A DNA stretch of 64,000 bases from CBDANO01 sp965197665 (GCA_965197665.1 CBDANO010000004.1:451838-515837), one strand, 5' to 3'; counted from the stretch's first letter, positions 8,530 through 17,598 are shown. The notes: generated from the sequence alone by a model not told the origin. Program-made: numbers and translations.

Positions 8530-8660
8530 GTTTCAATAGTCCCTTCTCCGTGGGGAGAAGGTGAGGATGAGGGGAAAGGTCTGAAGGCAACCGGGATGGT
8601 CCGCGCCGGGAATCGTCCTCACCCTGCCCTCTCCCAAGTGTGAGACGGAACCTCATAGAA
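8530..8660. repeat. Degenerate inverted-repeat sequence in 374-nt intergenic region
   Basis: The 374 nt between tRNA-Gln and the S49 protease gene hold no gene. At 8540-8580 GGAGAAGGTGAGGATGAGGGG faces an inverted partner (8617-8640, TCGTCCTCACCCTGCCCTCTCC), an imperfect long hairpin of a type scattered through many environmental genomes. The left part (GGGTGTTTCAATAGTCCC) recurs in inverted form at 29365-29400. Confidence 0.5.
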
Positions 8661-8690
8661 CCATCCGAGGGGATTTCAAGGCTATAAATG

Positions 8691-8719
8691 TTGACAGTGC
8701 AAAATAGTGTACGTAACAT
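8691..8719 (+). promoter_or_regulatory. Promoter of the S49 protease operon
   Basis: TTGACA, 17-bp spacer, TAACAT: a near-consensus sigma-70 promoter about 85 nt before the first gene of the three-gene operon 8811-12752. Confidence 0.65.
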
Positions 8720-8810
8720 GCGGGTTGCTTAAACCTGTGCCCCGGGTCCGGTCCAGCAGGCGCGGGTTACGCCCCTGGGCAACGATCGCCGGCCCGCAAG
8801 GAGCTGGGGA

Positions 8811-9863
8811 GTGACAGGCGCCATGGGCAGGCTTTCCTCTATGACTCGATTTATTACTAGGTGGTATGTTTCCGCAGTCTTGCTTGGGGCCATCGGAATT
8901 GTTCTAGGGTCGATGGTCTTCTTCTTTGCGTGGCCCGGCAAGCCCAAGATCGGGATCATAGACGTGCCATTCACAGTGATTTCCGACCGGTCGGCGTTCG
9001 AAATCAACGCGCTCCTTGACTACGCCCGGGACCAAGACTCCATAAAGGGCGTAGTGATTCAGCTGAACTCCCCGGGAGGCTCCGCCGCCCCCTCCGAGCA
9101 CCTGTATCTGGAGATAGCCAATCTCCGGCAAGAAAAGCCGGTGGTCGTGGTAGTAAACCAGTTGGCGGCCAGCGGTGGGTACATGATGGCCTTGGGCGCG
9201 AATTATGTTTACGCCAAACCGTCGAGCTTCGTAGCAAGCATCGGCGTAATCATATCGTCCCTTCCGGGGCTGATTCCCAGGCAGCCCAGCGAACGAGAAG
9301 CAACGACAGGGCCTTTCAAGGGCGCGGGCGGGGACTATAGACACTACGTAACCTTACTTGACCAGCTGAAGCAGTCGTTTGCCCAGCTTGTAGTTGCCGA
9401 ACGGGGAGACCGCCTTCGAATACCCCTTGAAGAAGTCATGGAAGGCAAGATCTACGTGGGAGTCGAGGGTGTGCAGCTTGGCTTCGTAGACGCCATCGGC
9501 GGAAGGTCCGACGCTATTGAAAAGGCGGCCTCCTTGGCCAACGTCTCAGGCTATGACCTGGTGGACATAAATACCGAGGTTTCACTCATCTTGAACCGGA
9601 AACTTGAACGGATTAACGAGCCCTTACGAGGGTCGGCGGCACTCCCGCCGTGGGGCCAGCAACCCTCCTTCGAAGATGGACGGCCAACGTTCCAGGGCCC
9701 CGGTGAGTCCGGGCGCCTCACTGGTAAGTCGGACCTGAGCGAGCTGCGGCTTCTGCCGCTGCCGGGAGGGATCGGCGAAGACCCCGACACCGCCTTGCCG
9801 GACTTCCCGATAGAAATCAACAAGCCCAACGTGTACTACCTATATGTCGGCCCGTCTCCTTAG
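8811..9863 (+). CDS. S49 family (SppA/ClpP-fold) membrane protease
   Basis: 350 residues, GTG start with AAGGAG at ideal spacing. One membrane segment (about 19-40), then a serine-protease domain: LNSPGGSAA (about 85-93), nucleophile Ser 121 in AASGGYM, and a probable catalytic Lys 170 in GPFKGAG about 50 residues later, as in SppA-type Ser/Lys dyads. The C-terminal ~100 residues are Pro/Gly-rich and not part of the family. S49 enzymes cut membrane peptides such as leftover signal peptides. It overlaps the next gene by 20 nt, so the three genes 8811-12752 are translated as one unit. Confidence 0.82.
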   Translation: MTGAMGRLSSMTRFITRWYVSAVLLGAIGIVLGSMVFFFAWPGKPKIGIIDVPFTVISDRSAFEINALLDYARDQDSIKGVVIQLNSPGGSAAPSEHLYLEIANLRQEKPVVVVVNQLAASGGYMMALGANYVYAKPSSFVASIGVIISSLPGLIPRQPSEREATTGPFKGAGGDYRHYVTLLDQLKQSFAQLVVAERGDRLRIPLEEVMEGKIYVGVEGVQLGFVDAIGGRSDAIEKAASLANVSGYDLVDINTEVSLILNRKLERINEPLRGSAALPPWGQQPSFEDGRPTFQGPGESGRLTGKSDLSELRLLPLPGGIGEDPDTALPDFPIEINKPNVYYLYVGPSP

Positions 9864-11166
9864 AATAAGCCTACTATTGGTTGCGCCGCTGGCCGCGTTG
9901 GCGTTTTTCCTGGGGGCTTACTTCTTTTTCTATCGAGGGGGTTATGACTCGCCGCCCGCCGTGACTGTCCCCTTCGATAGAGTATCCTCTCCCTTGTCCA
10001 GCCACGTTAGCTTTACTGACGCGGCCGAGCTCCACTCGGGGATGCTCCTGGTGGACGGCGCGCACCTCAACGACTTCACCCGGGGGGAGGTGTCCTACCT
10101 TTTAGACCGGGTGGCTTCTCGGGGCTTCGACGTTGAGTTCACCGGCCCAGTGGCGACCCTCTATTCGGTTCAGCAGGTACCCTCGGAAGAAAGACTCGCC
10201 CTGCTAAGGGAGGGTCTTCGCCGGGCGGACAGCTTGCTAGTCATTGCGCCCGTTGAAGCCTACACTCGCGGCGAAGTGGACTTGGTGGAGCGGTTTGTGG
10301 AAAAGGGCGGGAGATTGCTGTTGATAGCCGATCCGACCCGGGCCGCGGATATCAACAGCTTAGCCGAGCGGTTCGGCGTTACTTTTCAACCCGGTTACCT
10401 GTACAACAACGTGGACTACGACCTGAATTTCCGCAATATCTTCGTTCGAAATTTCCGGCCCGACGAGGTGACCCGAGGCCTGCGCCAAATCGCTCTCTAT
10501 ACGGCGGGGTCGATTAAATCGGCTAGGCCGTGGCTCGCTCATACAGACGCGAATACCCGCTCGTCCATCGTCGAAAGGGTCGAGCCTTTCTACCCCATCG
10601 TCAGGGGAGAAAACGGCCGGGTCCTCGCCATCCACGACCTGACCTTCATGGTGCCGCCGCAAAACTCGATCCTAGACAACGACCAGTTGATATCCAATAT
10701 AGCCGGCTACCTCACCGCGGGACAGAGGAGCTTCGACCTAGCCGATTTCCCTTATTTTCTCCGGGGTGACGTCGACATCTTGCTGGGCCGGTCCTCCCTT
10801 TTCGACGCCGGCGCGGCGATGAAGGCCGCACTAGGCGGGCTTCAAGTAAGCTCCAACATCGTGGGCGTTGAGGACATCACCAGAAGTACTATCTACTTGG
10901 GGCTTTACCAGGATGCTCCCGGCGTAGCCCAATACCTGGAGATTGCGGGCGTCCGGGTCGACGGCGCCTTGCGGACCCCGTTCACCCCCGATATCGACCC
11001 TGAGGATACGGCTTTTATCCTGCTGCATGAGACCCAGGATAGAAGGGTCCTGGCGGTCTTGGGCGCCACCGAAGAGGCTGTGGCCGAAATGCTGCGCCGG
11101 TTGGGCGACGGGTCCTTCCGCACCGGACTTGTAAGTGACTCCATAGGAGTGTACCGGATTCGATGA
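9844..11166 (+). CDS. DUF4350/GldG-like membrane-anchored protein
   Basis: 440 residues. An N-terminal membrane anchor (about 6-29) is followed by a large outside domain. The block LLVIAPVEAYTRGEVD..FVEKGGRLLLIADP (about 122-160) is the Rossmann/GATase-like motif found in DUF4350 and GldG-type ABC-associated proteins. A second, less conserved half (about 280-440) ends in a possible ferredoxin-like fold. There is no ABC transporter next to it, which is unusual for GldG relatives. Middle gene of the operon: it overlaps its upstream gene by 20 nt and the downstream gene by 4 nt (ATGA). Confidence 0.65.
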   Translation: MSARLLRISLLLVAPLAALAFFLGAYFFFYRGGYDSPPAVTVPFDRVSSPLSSHVSFTDAAELHSGMLLVDGAHLNDFTRGEVSYLLDRVASRGFDVEFTGPVATLYSVQQVPSEERLALLREGLRRADSLLVIAPVEAYTRGEVDLVERFVEKGGRLLLIADPTRAADINSLAERFGVTFQPGYLYNNVDYDLNFRNIFVRNFRPDEVTRGLRQIALYTAGSIKSARPWLAHTDANTRSSIVERVEPFYPIVRGENGRVLAIHDLTFMVPPQNSILDNDQLISNIAGYLTAGQRSFDLADFPYFLRGDVDILLGRSSLFDAGAAMKAALGGLQVSSNIVGVEDITRSTIYLGLYQDAPGVAQYLEIAGVRVDGALRTPFTPDIDPEDTAFILLHETQDRRVLAVLGATEEAVAEMLRRLGDGSFRTGLVSDSIGVYRIR

Positions 11167-12752
11167 ATCGAAGACTACGGCTATTGGCTGCTATGCTTTC
11201 CATTGGAATTTTGGCGCCTGGAATTCTGGTGTCGTGCGCCTCGGACCCCGCTACTCCGCTCCCGGGCGCGGCGGCAGAGGCTACGCCCGACGTTTCCGCC
11301 ACAATAACCGCTCAAGTCCAACGGGCCGGACCAGGCACGCCGACGCCGACGGCGGTACCGGCCGGGGCCCGGGCTGCGGCTCTGGAGTTTGCTGCTTCCC
11401 ATGCCGACATTTCCGCTGACTGGGACCAATTCCATGCTGACTATGACAACTGGCGCTTGGGGCTATCGGCTTGCACCGCCGGCTCGTTCCGCGCTTCGTT
11501 GCAAGGCTTCGCCGGACGTTTCGCCGGGGTCACCGCGGCCGCAAGGTCGCTGCCTCGGTCCACCGCCGTACGAGAGTTGTCCGACGCGCTCATCGAGGCT
11601 GCGGAGCTGGAAGAGGCGGCTTTGCGCAATCTCAGGGACACGTGGCGACCGGCAGACACGTCGATTAGGGAAGTAGTTGTCGAGGGTGACTCCGAAAACG
11701 ACTCCGAGGAAGCCGGTGTCTCGCAAGTCCAGGCCCCCGTCTCCGGGTTCGAACTTGTAGACCAAGCCCGCGCCGTGTCATCGGCCCTGCGGCAGGACGT
11801 GGCGGACTCCCTTACCGACCGGGCAGCCAATACTTCCGAGGCCTCCGTGGCCAGTATCAACGAGTTTGCCGCCGGCTTCAACGCCATCGACGCCGCGTGG
11901 GACGACTTTCATCGCCGCTATGACTCGTTCCGCAGTGAGACGCGGCGGACCGCTTCCGGCGAGACCGTAAGCCAGCTTGGCTTACTCATCAACCGGTTCC
12001 ACGACATTGTCACCGACATAAGGCAACTGCCGACTATAGCATCCACGCGGCCGGCGGCGGAGGCCCTAGTCCAAGCCGCCGAGCAGGAAGACCTTGCCCT
12101 GCGCCGGCTGAGGGATACTCTCCAGTTGATCGTGGACCCTGTTGCCGGAGCCATCGATGAATCCTTGACCTCCAATAGCGTTCAGGACCCGTCCTCAGCG
12201 GGTGGGGAGTCAGCCGAGCAAGAGCCTGAAACGCCCGCCCCCACTTTGTTCCATGCTTTCGACGCCCAGCTGGTGGAAGCCAACTCCGAAAGACTCGAAG
12301 CCCAGCGATTGTTGGAAGAAGTCCTGGAGGATATTTCCGACAATACCCAAGTCGAAGTCCAAGACTTTGCCGGGTCCTACGGCCGGCTACTCGAGGATTG
12401 GAACAGCTTCCACGCCGAGTATGACGAATGGCGCAATACCGGTGGGGGGTGCGATCAATCCGAGGCAACCGCCGCCCTGGGGCAGCTGAGCGCCTCCTTT
12501 GGGAAGATATCCAGGGCGGTGAGGGGCCTACCCGCCGCCACGGTCTTGCGGCCCCTGGCCGAGATACTCGTTGAAGCCGCCGAAAGGGAGGAGCGAGCCC
12601 TCAGAGAGCTGCGGAACACCTGGCGGCCAAATGACACCGGAGTGTACCGGGACTTCGACCTCCAACGGAGCACGGCGGGCAAGCTGCGCCGCCAAGTTAA
12701 GACCGGCCTTCAGGAACTCTTGGAGGACTACGGTATATCGTCTTTGAAGTAG
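11163..12752 (+). CDS. Lipoprotein with three repeated helical modules
   Basis: 529 residues. Lipoprotein signal ending LVSC (Cys 25), a Pro/Thr-rich linker to about 70, then three copies of one module at about 72-165, 233-320 and 401-490. Each has W(D/N)xFHxxYDx(W/F)R followed by a helix ending in a form of AAExEExALRxLR. Modules 1 and 3 also share a Cys (104 and 430) and the ending TWRP; module 2 lacks these. A charged helix joins successive modules. I know no named family with this pattern. Its tight coupling to an S49 protease and a GldG-like protein suggests an outer-face complex; function is not known. Confidence 0.7.
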   Translation: MNRRLRLLAAMLSIGILAPGILVSCASDPATPLPGAAAEATPDVSATITAQVQRAGPGTPTPTAVPAGARAAALEFAASHADISADWDQFHADYDNWRLGLSACTAGSFRASLQGFAGRFAGVTAAARSLPRSTAVRELSDALIEAAELEEAALRNLRDTWRPADTSIREVVVEGDSENDSEEAGVSQVQAPVSGFELVDQARAVSSALRQDVADSLTDRAANTSEASVASINEFAAGFNAIDAAWDDFHRRYDSFRSETRRTASGETVSQLGLLINRFHDIVTDIRQLPTIASTRPAAEALVQAAEQEDLALRRLRDTLQLIVDPVAGAIDESLTSNSVQDPSSAGGESAEQEPETPAPTLFHAFDAQLVEANSERLEAQRLLEEVLEDISDNTQVEVQDFAGSYGRLLEDWNSFHAEYDEWRNTGGGCDQSEATAALGQLSASFGKISRAVRGLPAATVLRPLAEILVEAAEREERALRELRNTWRPNDTGVYRDFDLQRSTAGKLRRQVKTGLQELLEDYGISSLK

Positions 12753-12804
12753 ACTTGGGCCGGACGATTGCTGGGCTGCCCGGCGCAATCGACCGGCCCA
12801 AGTC
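12752..12804 (+). terminator. Long hairpin closing the S49 operon
   Basis: Starting in the stop codon, GACTTGGGCCGG pairs with CCGGCCCAAGTC, one A·A mismatch, then CGATTGC with GCAATCG around a 13-nt loop. No T-tract follows, so it may act as 3'-end protection as much as a terminator. Confidence 0.55.
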
Positions 12805-12909
12805 AACCCTGGTATTGGCAATGACCCGCCGTACTCGTTCGGGAAGCGGCTCCCTTGCTCGACGCGAAGGTGAGCGACGTCGTATTGGCGAGATAGCATC
12901 CCTACCGGC

Positions 12910-12968
12910 CTAGCGGGGGGCTGTGCAAATTGCAAGTAGTACTTGCAATTTGCACAGCCCCCCGCTAG
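12910..12968. repeat. 59-nt perfect palindrome before the ATPase gene
   Basis: Two 28-nt arms, perfectly complementary, around a 3-nt loop (AGT). The arm reads CTAGCGGGGGGCTGTG then CAAATTGCAAGT. It ends ten bases before the ATPase ATG. In RNA this would be a very stable hairpin right against the start codon; in DNA it could form a cruciform. It may be a transcription terminator, an insertion relic, or a translational block. Confidence 0.9.
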
Positions 12969-12978
12969 GTTAGACACC

Positions 12979-14151
12979 ATGATCGAGCGAGAGATTACCG
13001 GCCGTTTGACCGCGCTGTTTCAACAGTACCCCTTCGTGACTGTGACCGGGCCGCGGCAGTCGGGTAAGACGACGCTCTGCCGCGCTGCTTTTCCTGACCT
13101 GGCATATGCCAACCTGGAAGCGCCCGACCAGCGGGCCTTTGCCGAATCCGATCCCCGTGGATTTCTCTCGCAGCTCGGCGAGGGCGCCATCATCGACGAG
13201 GTCCAGCATGTTCCCACTCTGTTGTCCTACCTGCAGGTTTTAGCTGACGAAAGACGGCGCAACAGCCTCTTTGTGCTCACGGGCAGCGAGCAGTTCAAAC
13301 TCTCCGACGCCATCAACCAGTCTCTCGCCGGGCGGACGGCGCTGCTCCGTCTGTTGCCATTTTCGCTGACGGAACGGCAGCGGACGGGCGCCAGCAACGT
13401 AATAGACGATCTTCTATACTCCGGGTTCTATCCCCGAATTCTCGACCAAGGACTCGATCCACACCAAGCCCTGGCTGATTACTTTGAGACCTACGTTGAG
13501 CGCGACGTGCGCCGCTTGGGGGAAATTCGGAACCTTACAAGTTTCCGGCGCTTCGTCCGGCTGTGCGCTGGGCGGGTGGGCCAACTGGTCAATCTTAGCT
13601 CGCTGGGTTCGGACGCCGGCGTATCACACACGACGGCGCGAGAATGGCTTACGGTGTTGGAAACGAGCTACGTCGTCTTTCAGCTGCCGCCGTACCACGC
13701 CAACATACGAAAGCGTTTGGTCAGGTCGCCCAAGCTGTATTTCTATGACGTTGGGCTGGTCAGCTATCTCATAGGCATTGAACACGCCAACCAAGTCGCC
13801 ACCCATCCCCTGCGGGGGTCCCTTTTTGAGAACGCGGTGGTTGCGGAGGCGCTCAAGCACCGTTTCAACCAGGGCCGCCAAGCCAATCTCTCCTTTTTCC
13901 GAGACGCGCGAGGCTTGGAATGCGACCTCTTTTATGAAACCGGGCGCGGCATCGGCGCAATCGAGATCAAAGCCGGGTCCACCATTGCCTCAGACTATTT
14001 TGGCCCGCTCAATCGCGTCGCCGAGTTGATTCCGGCCATCTCAGCCAAAGCCGTCGTTTACGGCGGCGCAACCCGGCAGTCCCGAAGCGATTGCGAGGTG
14101 GCGCCGTTGGGCGACTTGGGCGAATTGTTGGAACGCTTTGACCTGAGTTAA
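12979..14151 (+). CDS. ATPase with AAA and DUF4143 domains
   Basis: 390 residues from the ATG at 12979; a longer frame begins inside the palindrome and is rejected. Walker A GPRQSGKTT (24-32), Walker B IIDEVQ (71-76), a sensor-like LTGSEQF, then a winged-helix/DUF4143 region (about 200-340) and a PD-(D/E)XK-like end with ECDLFYE and AIEIKAG. This family is common, strain-variable and often laterally transferred; a defence or mobile-element role has been guessed but not shown. No clear ribosome-binding site lies between the palindrome and the ATG. Confidence 0.88.
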   Translation: MIEREITGRLTALFQQYPFVTVTGPRQSGKTTLCRAAFPDLAYANLEAPDQRAFAESDPRGFLSQLGEGAIIDEVQHVPTLLSYLQVLADERRRNSLFVLTGSEQFKLSDAINQSLAGRTALLRLLPFSLTERQRTGASNVIDDLLYSGFYPRILDQGLDPHQALADYFETYVERDVRRLGEIRNLTSFRRFVRLCAGRVGQLVNLSSLGSDAGVSHTTAREWLTVLETSYVVFQLPPYHANIRKRLVRSPKLYFYDVGLVSYLIGIEHANQVATHPLRGSLFENAVVAEALKHRFNQGRQANLSFFRDARGLECDLFYETGRGIGAIEIKAGSTIASDYFGPLNRVAELIPAISAKAVVYGGATRQSRSDCEVAPLGDLGELLERFDLS

Positions 14152-14156
14152 TCTGT

Positions 14157-14177
14157 GGGGCGGCCTACAGCCGCCCC
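14157..14177. terminator. Bidirectional hairpin between convergent genes
   Basis: GGGGCGGC, 5-nt loop, GCCGCCCC. Sits between the ATPase stop and the binding-protein stop; no T-tract on either side. Confidence 0.5.
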
Positions 14178-14204
14178 GACCTGGAAGTAAGATGGCGGAA
14201 CACC

Positions 14205-16022
14205 CTACTCGTTGGAAATATAGGCGTACCTGAACCTGGGAATGACCAGCGGGAACAAGTAATAGTCTTTGACGTTGGGCTTGAGCAGGGCATAACCGCT
14301 GCCGCTGTGCCAGAGGGGGACCCACGGGGCGTCTTCCAGGATCATCTCCTCGACTTTGTTGTATATCTCAAACCGGGCGGTTTCATCAGACTCCGTTCTT
14401 GCTGCTTCCAGCAAGTGGTCCACTTCTGGATTGGAATACCTGGTGTGATTGTTGGCGCTCTCCGAATGGAATAGTACATCCAGGAAGTTCTCCGGGTCCG
14501 GGTAGTCGGCTATCCAACCCATTCCGCCAAACATTTGGAAGCGCTTCCGCTTCAGATCATCCAAGAAGGTAGCCCATTCAGTCTGCAAAAACTCTATCTC
14601 GAGTCCCAAGTTTTCCCGCCATGACTGGACTACGGCCTCCATGACGGGGCTCACCGGGGCACCGAAGGAGCCGGGCACGGTCATTACTATGCGAGGAATC
14701 TCGTCCAGGTTATCCCCGTACTTCGATTCCCTAAGCAGTTGCTTGGCTTTTTCCGGATCATACTCATAGCCCCGGACGTCCGGATTGTACCCGGGAAATG
14801 AAGGCGGCAGTATGCCTTTGGCGGGCCTGTCCAGCCCTTCGAGTAGAATGGCGGTCAGCGTCTCCTTATCCACAGCATAGTTCATGGCTTGGCGCACCTT
14901 CGGATCGTCGAAGGGAGGCTCAGTGGAGTTCATACCCACGTAAGACACGTCAAAGCTCGGAGGAGCCTGTATGACTTCTTTGCTCAATGGGTTCGAAGGG
15001 TCTAGGACGGCCTCCACGTTGAGCAGGCCCACTCCGGTCACGTGGACCTCGTCGTTTTCGTACATCAGCAGGGCGTTGCCGCCGCTAAGAATGAACTGGA
15101 CTTCCGCTAACTTAGGCGGGCCCAAGTGATAGGCCTCGTTGCGGGTCAAACGCAGGGTTTCACCGGGCTCGTACTCGGTGAGCCGGAAGGGTCCCGTGCC
15201 GTTGGGCTCTCTGAACCATTGCGGGTTGCCTTCGACGTTGTTCCGGTCCAGCACGAAGGTCGCCGGGTAGGTTAGCTTGGACAGGAAATACGCCTTGGGC
15301 GCATCTATGGTGAGAGACAAAGTATGATCGTCAATCACCCGGACTCCCTCCACGTTGGAGGCCAAGCCTCGCTGCCTGTCTCTGAAACCGACAATGTCTC
15401 CCAGGAAGTTATCCGCCAATACCGCCTCGGTTTCCGGGTCGGCAATCCTCTCTATGGACCACTTGAAGTCCTCGGCGGTCACCGGCCGGCCGTCATGGAA
15501 CTTGGCGTCCTCTCTCAAGTGGAAGGTGTAGGTCCTTCCATCGTCGCTTACGTCCCAGTCCTTGGCCAAGTCCCCCACGATCCTTATTTGCTGGTCCTGG
15601 GTATTCTTGGGGTTCTCCGCCTCCAGGGTTAGCAGTCCTCCGAATATTTCCACGACGTAAAGGGAAGAGAAAGTGTCCCCGGATAGATGGGGGTCCAGAG
15701 TGGGCGGCTCGGGCCCCAACCGTATCAAGGTTGCGTCCTCGGCCACTTCAGGCTGTGTGACGGCAACGGTGGGAGGCAGTCTCGTGGGCCTGGGAGTCGG
15801 CGAAACCCTTTCGGGTAAAGGAGTCGACGGCGGGAGTGTTGGTGGCGTTGTTGCCGTTGGATTGGCCGTGGTGTCGGCCGTTGGGCTGGCCGCGGCGTCG
15901 GCAGTGGGCGCCTCGGTAGGCGCCGCACTTGGCGCGCCAGAGGGTCCCTCCGGCGTCGACTCCGAACCGCAGGCCATGACGGCGACCAGTAGAAGGCATG
16001 CAAGGATAAAAGGCCACTTCAT
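14205..16022 (-). CDS. Peptide/oligopeptide ABC transporter binding lipoprotein
   Basis: 605 residues from the ATG at 16022. Lipoprotein signal with Cys 18 in VMAC, then a long Ala/Pro/Thr linker (about 20-90). The rest is a family 5 extracellular solute-binding protein: LIRLGPEPPTLDPHLSG, DGRTYTFHLREDAKFHDGRPVTAEDF, the domain-2 motif RQAMNYAVDKE, and an end near FPLVIPRFRYAYI. It would bring peptides, nickel or other small ligands to a Dpp/Opp-type permease. No permease or ATPase gene is adjacent, so it is an orphan in this window. The linker DNA is a low-complexity repeat of GCG/ACC-type codons. Confidence 0.88.
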   Translation of the reverse strand: MKWPFILACLLLVAVMACGSESTPEGPSGAPSAAPTEAPTADAAASPTADTTANPTATTPPTLPPSTPLPERVSPTPRPTRLPPTVAVTQPEVAEDATLIRLGPEPPTLDPHLSGDTFSSLYVVEIFGGLLTLEAENPKNTQDQQIRIVGDLAKDWDVSDDGRTYTFHLREDAKFHDGRPVTAEDFKWSIERIADPETEAVLADNFLGDIVGFRDRQRGLASNVEGVRVIDDHTLSLTIDAPKAYFLSKLTYPATFVLDRNNVEGNPQWFREPNGTGPFRLTEYEPGETLRLTRNEAYHLGPPKLAEVQFILSGGNALLMYENDEVHVTGVGLLNVEAVLDPSNPLSKEVIQAPPSFDVSYVGMNSTEPPFDDPKVRQAMNYAVDKETLTAILLEGLDRPAKGILPPSFPGYNPDVRGYEYDPEKAKQLLRESKYGDNLDEIPRIVMTVPGSFGAPVSPVMEAVVQSWRENLGLEIEFLQTEWATFLDDLKRKRFQMFGGMGWIADYPDPENFLDVLFHSESANNHTRYSNPEVDHLLEAARTESDETARFEIYNKVEEMILEDAPWVPLWHSGSGYALLKPNVKDYYLFPLVIPRFRYAYISNE

Positions 16023-16588
16023 GTTGTCACCCGCCAATCTCGGACCATTGGTATATTCTCCTCCGGTATCCTACGGGGTCCTTCGCTGGCACATCCGGCC
16101 ATTCCCTCTAGGCCTTTCGAGTGAGAAATCGGTCCAGTCATCTAGTATTGGGCGCACCGCGTGCTATCCTTGGCTGGAACCGTAGCTTGAAAAACAAGCG
16201 GGAGCTGCGTTTACAAGATACTACGTCACCCAATACCGCGCCGGATTTGAACCCAAAGCCCAAGGCAAGAAGCCCGACGCAGGCGCATTTTAACATGCGG
16301 GAAACCCGGTGGAGCCGGAGCATAACACGTCATTCCCGTCGTACCGCGTCGGCGGTTCACCGCGGCGAATCTACCGGAGGTACGACCGGAATGAGGGTTT
16401 GGGCGCCAAAGGCAGGCTGTGCCATACGAATTAAAAGGCGATTGCCCTGAACTCCTGACCGCTCTCCGTCGACAGCGGCTTGGAGAGTGGGGCGTTTGAC
16501 AGGCCACGGGAATTCTGGTACCAAACAGGCTGGCCTAATCGATGACGCCGCCGATTCACCGCGGCAATGCGGACACCCGGAGCCCTGG
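16023..16588. other. Intergenic region without recognised gene
   Basis: 566 nt between the divergent binding-protein and PfkB-like genes. Small open frames on both strands show no family features, ribosome-binding sites or consistent codon use. The motif TTCACCGCGGC occurs twice (near 16355 and 16555). Promoters for both flanking genes presumably lie here, but no box pair is convincing. Confidence 0.4.
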
Positions 16589-17524
16589 ATGTCAATGATG
16601 AACAATTGCCCCGGAGGACTACCGTCCCCACCCGGACCGGTGGAGGTAGTTTGCTTCGGGATGCTTTGCTACTGCCATTTACTGGTGGTGGATGCTCCGC
16701 TGGTCCGAAATGGGGGAACGAGGATCAAGCAGAGCGTGGAATCCTTTGGCGACGACGCCGCTATAGTGGCGTCCCTCCTCGCCCAATGGGAGGTGCCGGC
16801 AGGATTTATCAGCACCGCTCTGGGCGATGATGAGTCGGGCCGCAGATTGGCCCAAAGATTGCGAGCTACCGGTATGCACGGGGAATTCCGGTTTTCCAAG
16901 AGATTCTCCACCGACCTAGAGGTTAGCATCGTAGACCCCGGAGGCGCCCGGACCTACTTGCAGGAACGGAACCCCGAGGTTTTGGCAACCCTGGCCCACG
17001 CCGACCTCGCCATGCTCGACGACGCTAAGTTCTTGTACATCGACTGGTACGACGGTGACTATATATTAGGGGCCATGCGGCGGGCCCATAATCTGGGGCT
17101 TACCGTCTACCTCAACATAGAGTCCCGCTACAACGACCTAGCCTTGCTGGGGCGCCTGGCGCCCTACGCGACCGTTTGCCAGGTCTCGACCGATGAACCC
17201 GGGGACCAGGAAGCGCCGGACCGCATCATCGATCTATTGCTGGAGTCGGGAATACACACAGTCGTCATTACCGGGGGCCGGCGAAACTGCCTCGTCGTGA
17301 ATACGGCGGAGCGGGTATCGGTGAAGCCTCCCAGGCTGTCGGTGGTGGATGGATACGGCGCCGGAGCGGCCTTCTCCGCCGCCTTCATATTGGGCAGCCT
17401 GCGGGGGTGGGCCTTGGAGAAACGGACACGGTTCGCAATCGCCGCGGCCAGCCTGAAATGCAGCGTAGCCGGTAACGTAGCGTTCCCAATCCCGGAGATC
17501 GAGGCCCTTGCGGACCGGTTATAG
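16589..17524 (+). CDS. PfkB-family carbohydrate kinase-like protein
   Basis: 311 residues from the ATG at 16589 (GGAG six bases before); starts at 16595 or 16598 are also possible, and a GTG at 16487 less so. Ribokinase/PfkB fold: an N-terminal VVCFG strand, GTRIKQSVESFGDDAAIVASLLAQW, GFISTALGDDESG, and near the end VVDGYGAGAAFSAAFI. That last motif is normally DxxGAGD, where the final Asp is the catalytic base; here it is Ala. The protein may therefore be a pseudo-kinase, or use another base. It stands alone. Confidence 0.75.
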   Translation: MSMMNNCPGGLPSPPGPVEVVCFGMLCYCHLLVVDAPLVRNGGTRIKQSVESFGDDAAIVASLLAQWEVPAGFISTALGDDESGRRLAQRLRATGMHGEFRFSKRFSTDLEVSIVDPGGARTYLQERNPEVLATLAHADLAMLDDAKFLYIDWYDGDYILGAMRRAHNLGLTVYLNIESRYNDLALLGRLAPYATVCQVSTDEPGDQEAPDRIIDLLLESGIHTVVITGGRRNCLVVNTAERVSVKPPRLSVVDGYGAGAAFSAAFILGSLRGWALEKRTRFAIAAASLKCSVAGNVAFPIPEIEALADRL

Positions 17525-17598
17525 TTGGGGGGCCGACGTCCGGAAGAAACCGGCGTGGGAGGAGCGATTGGTTGCCGGGGTCTTTGCAATAAGGGGCG

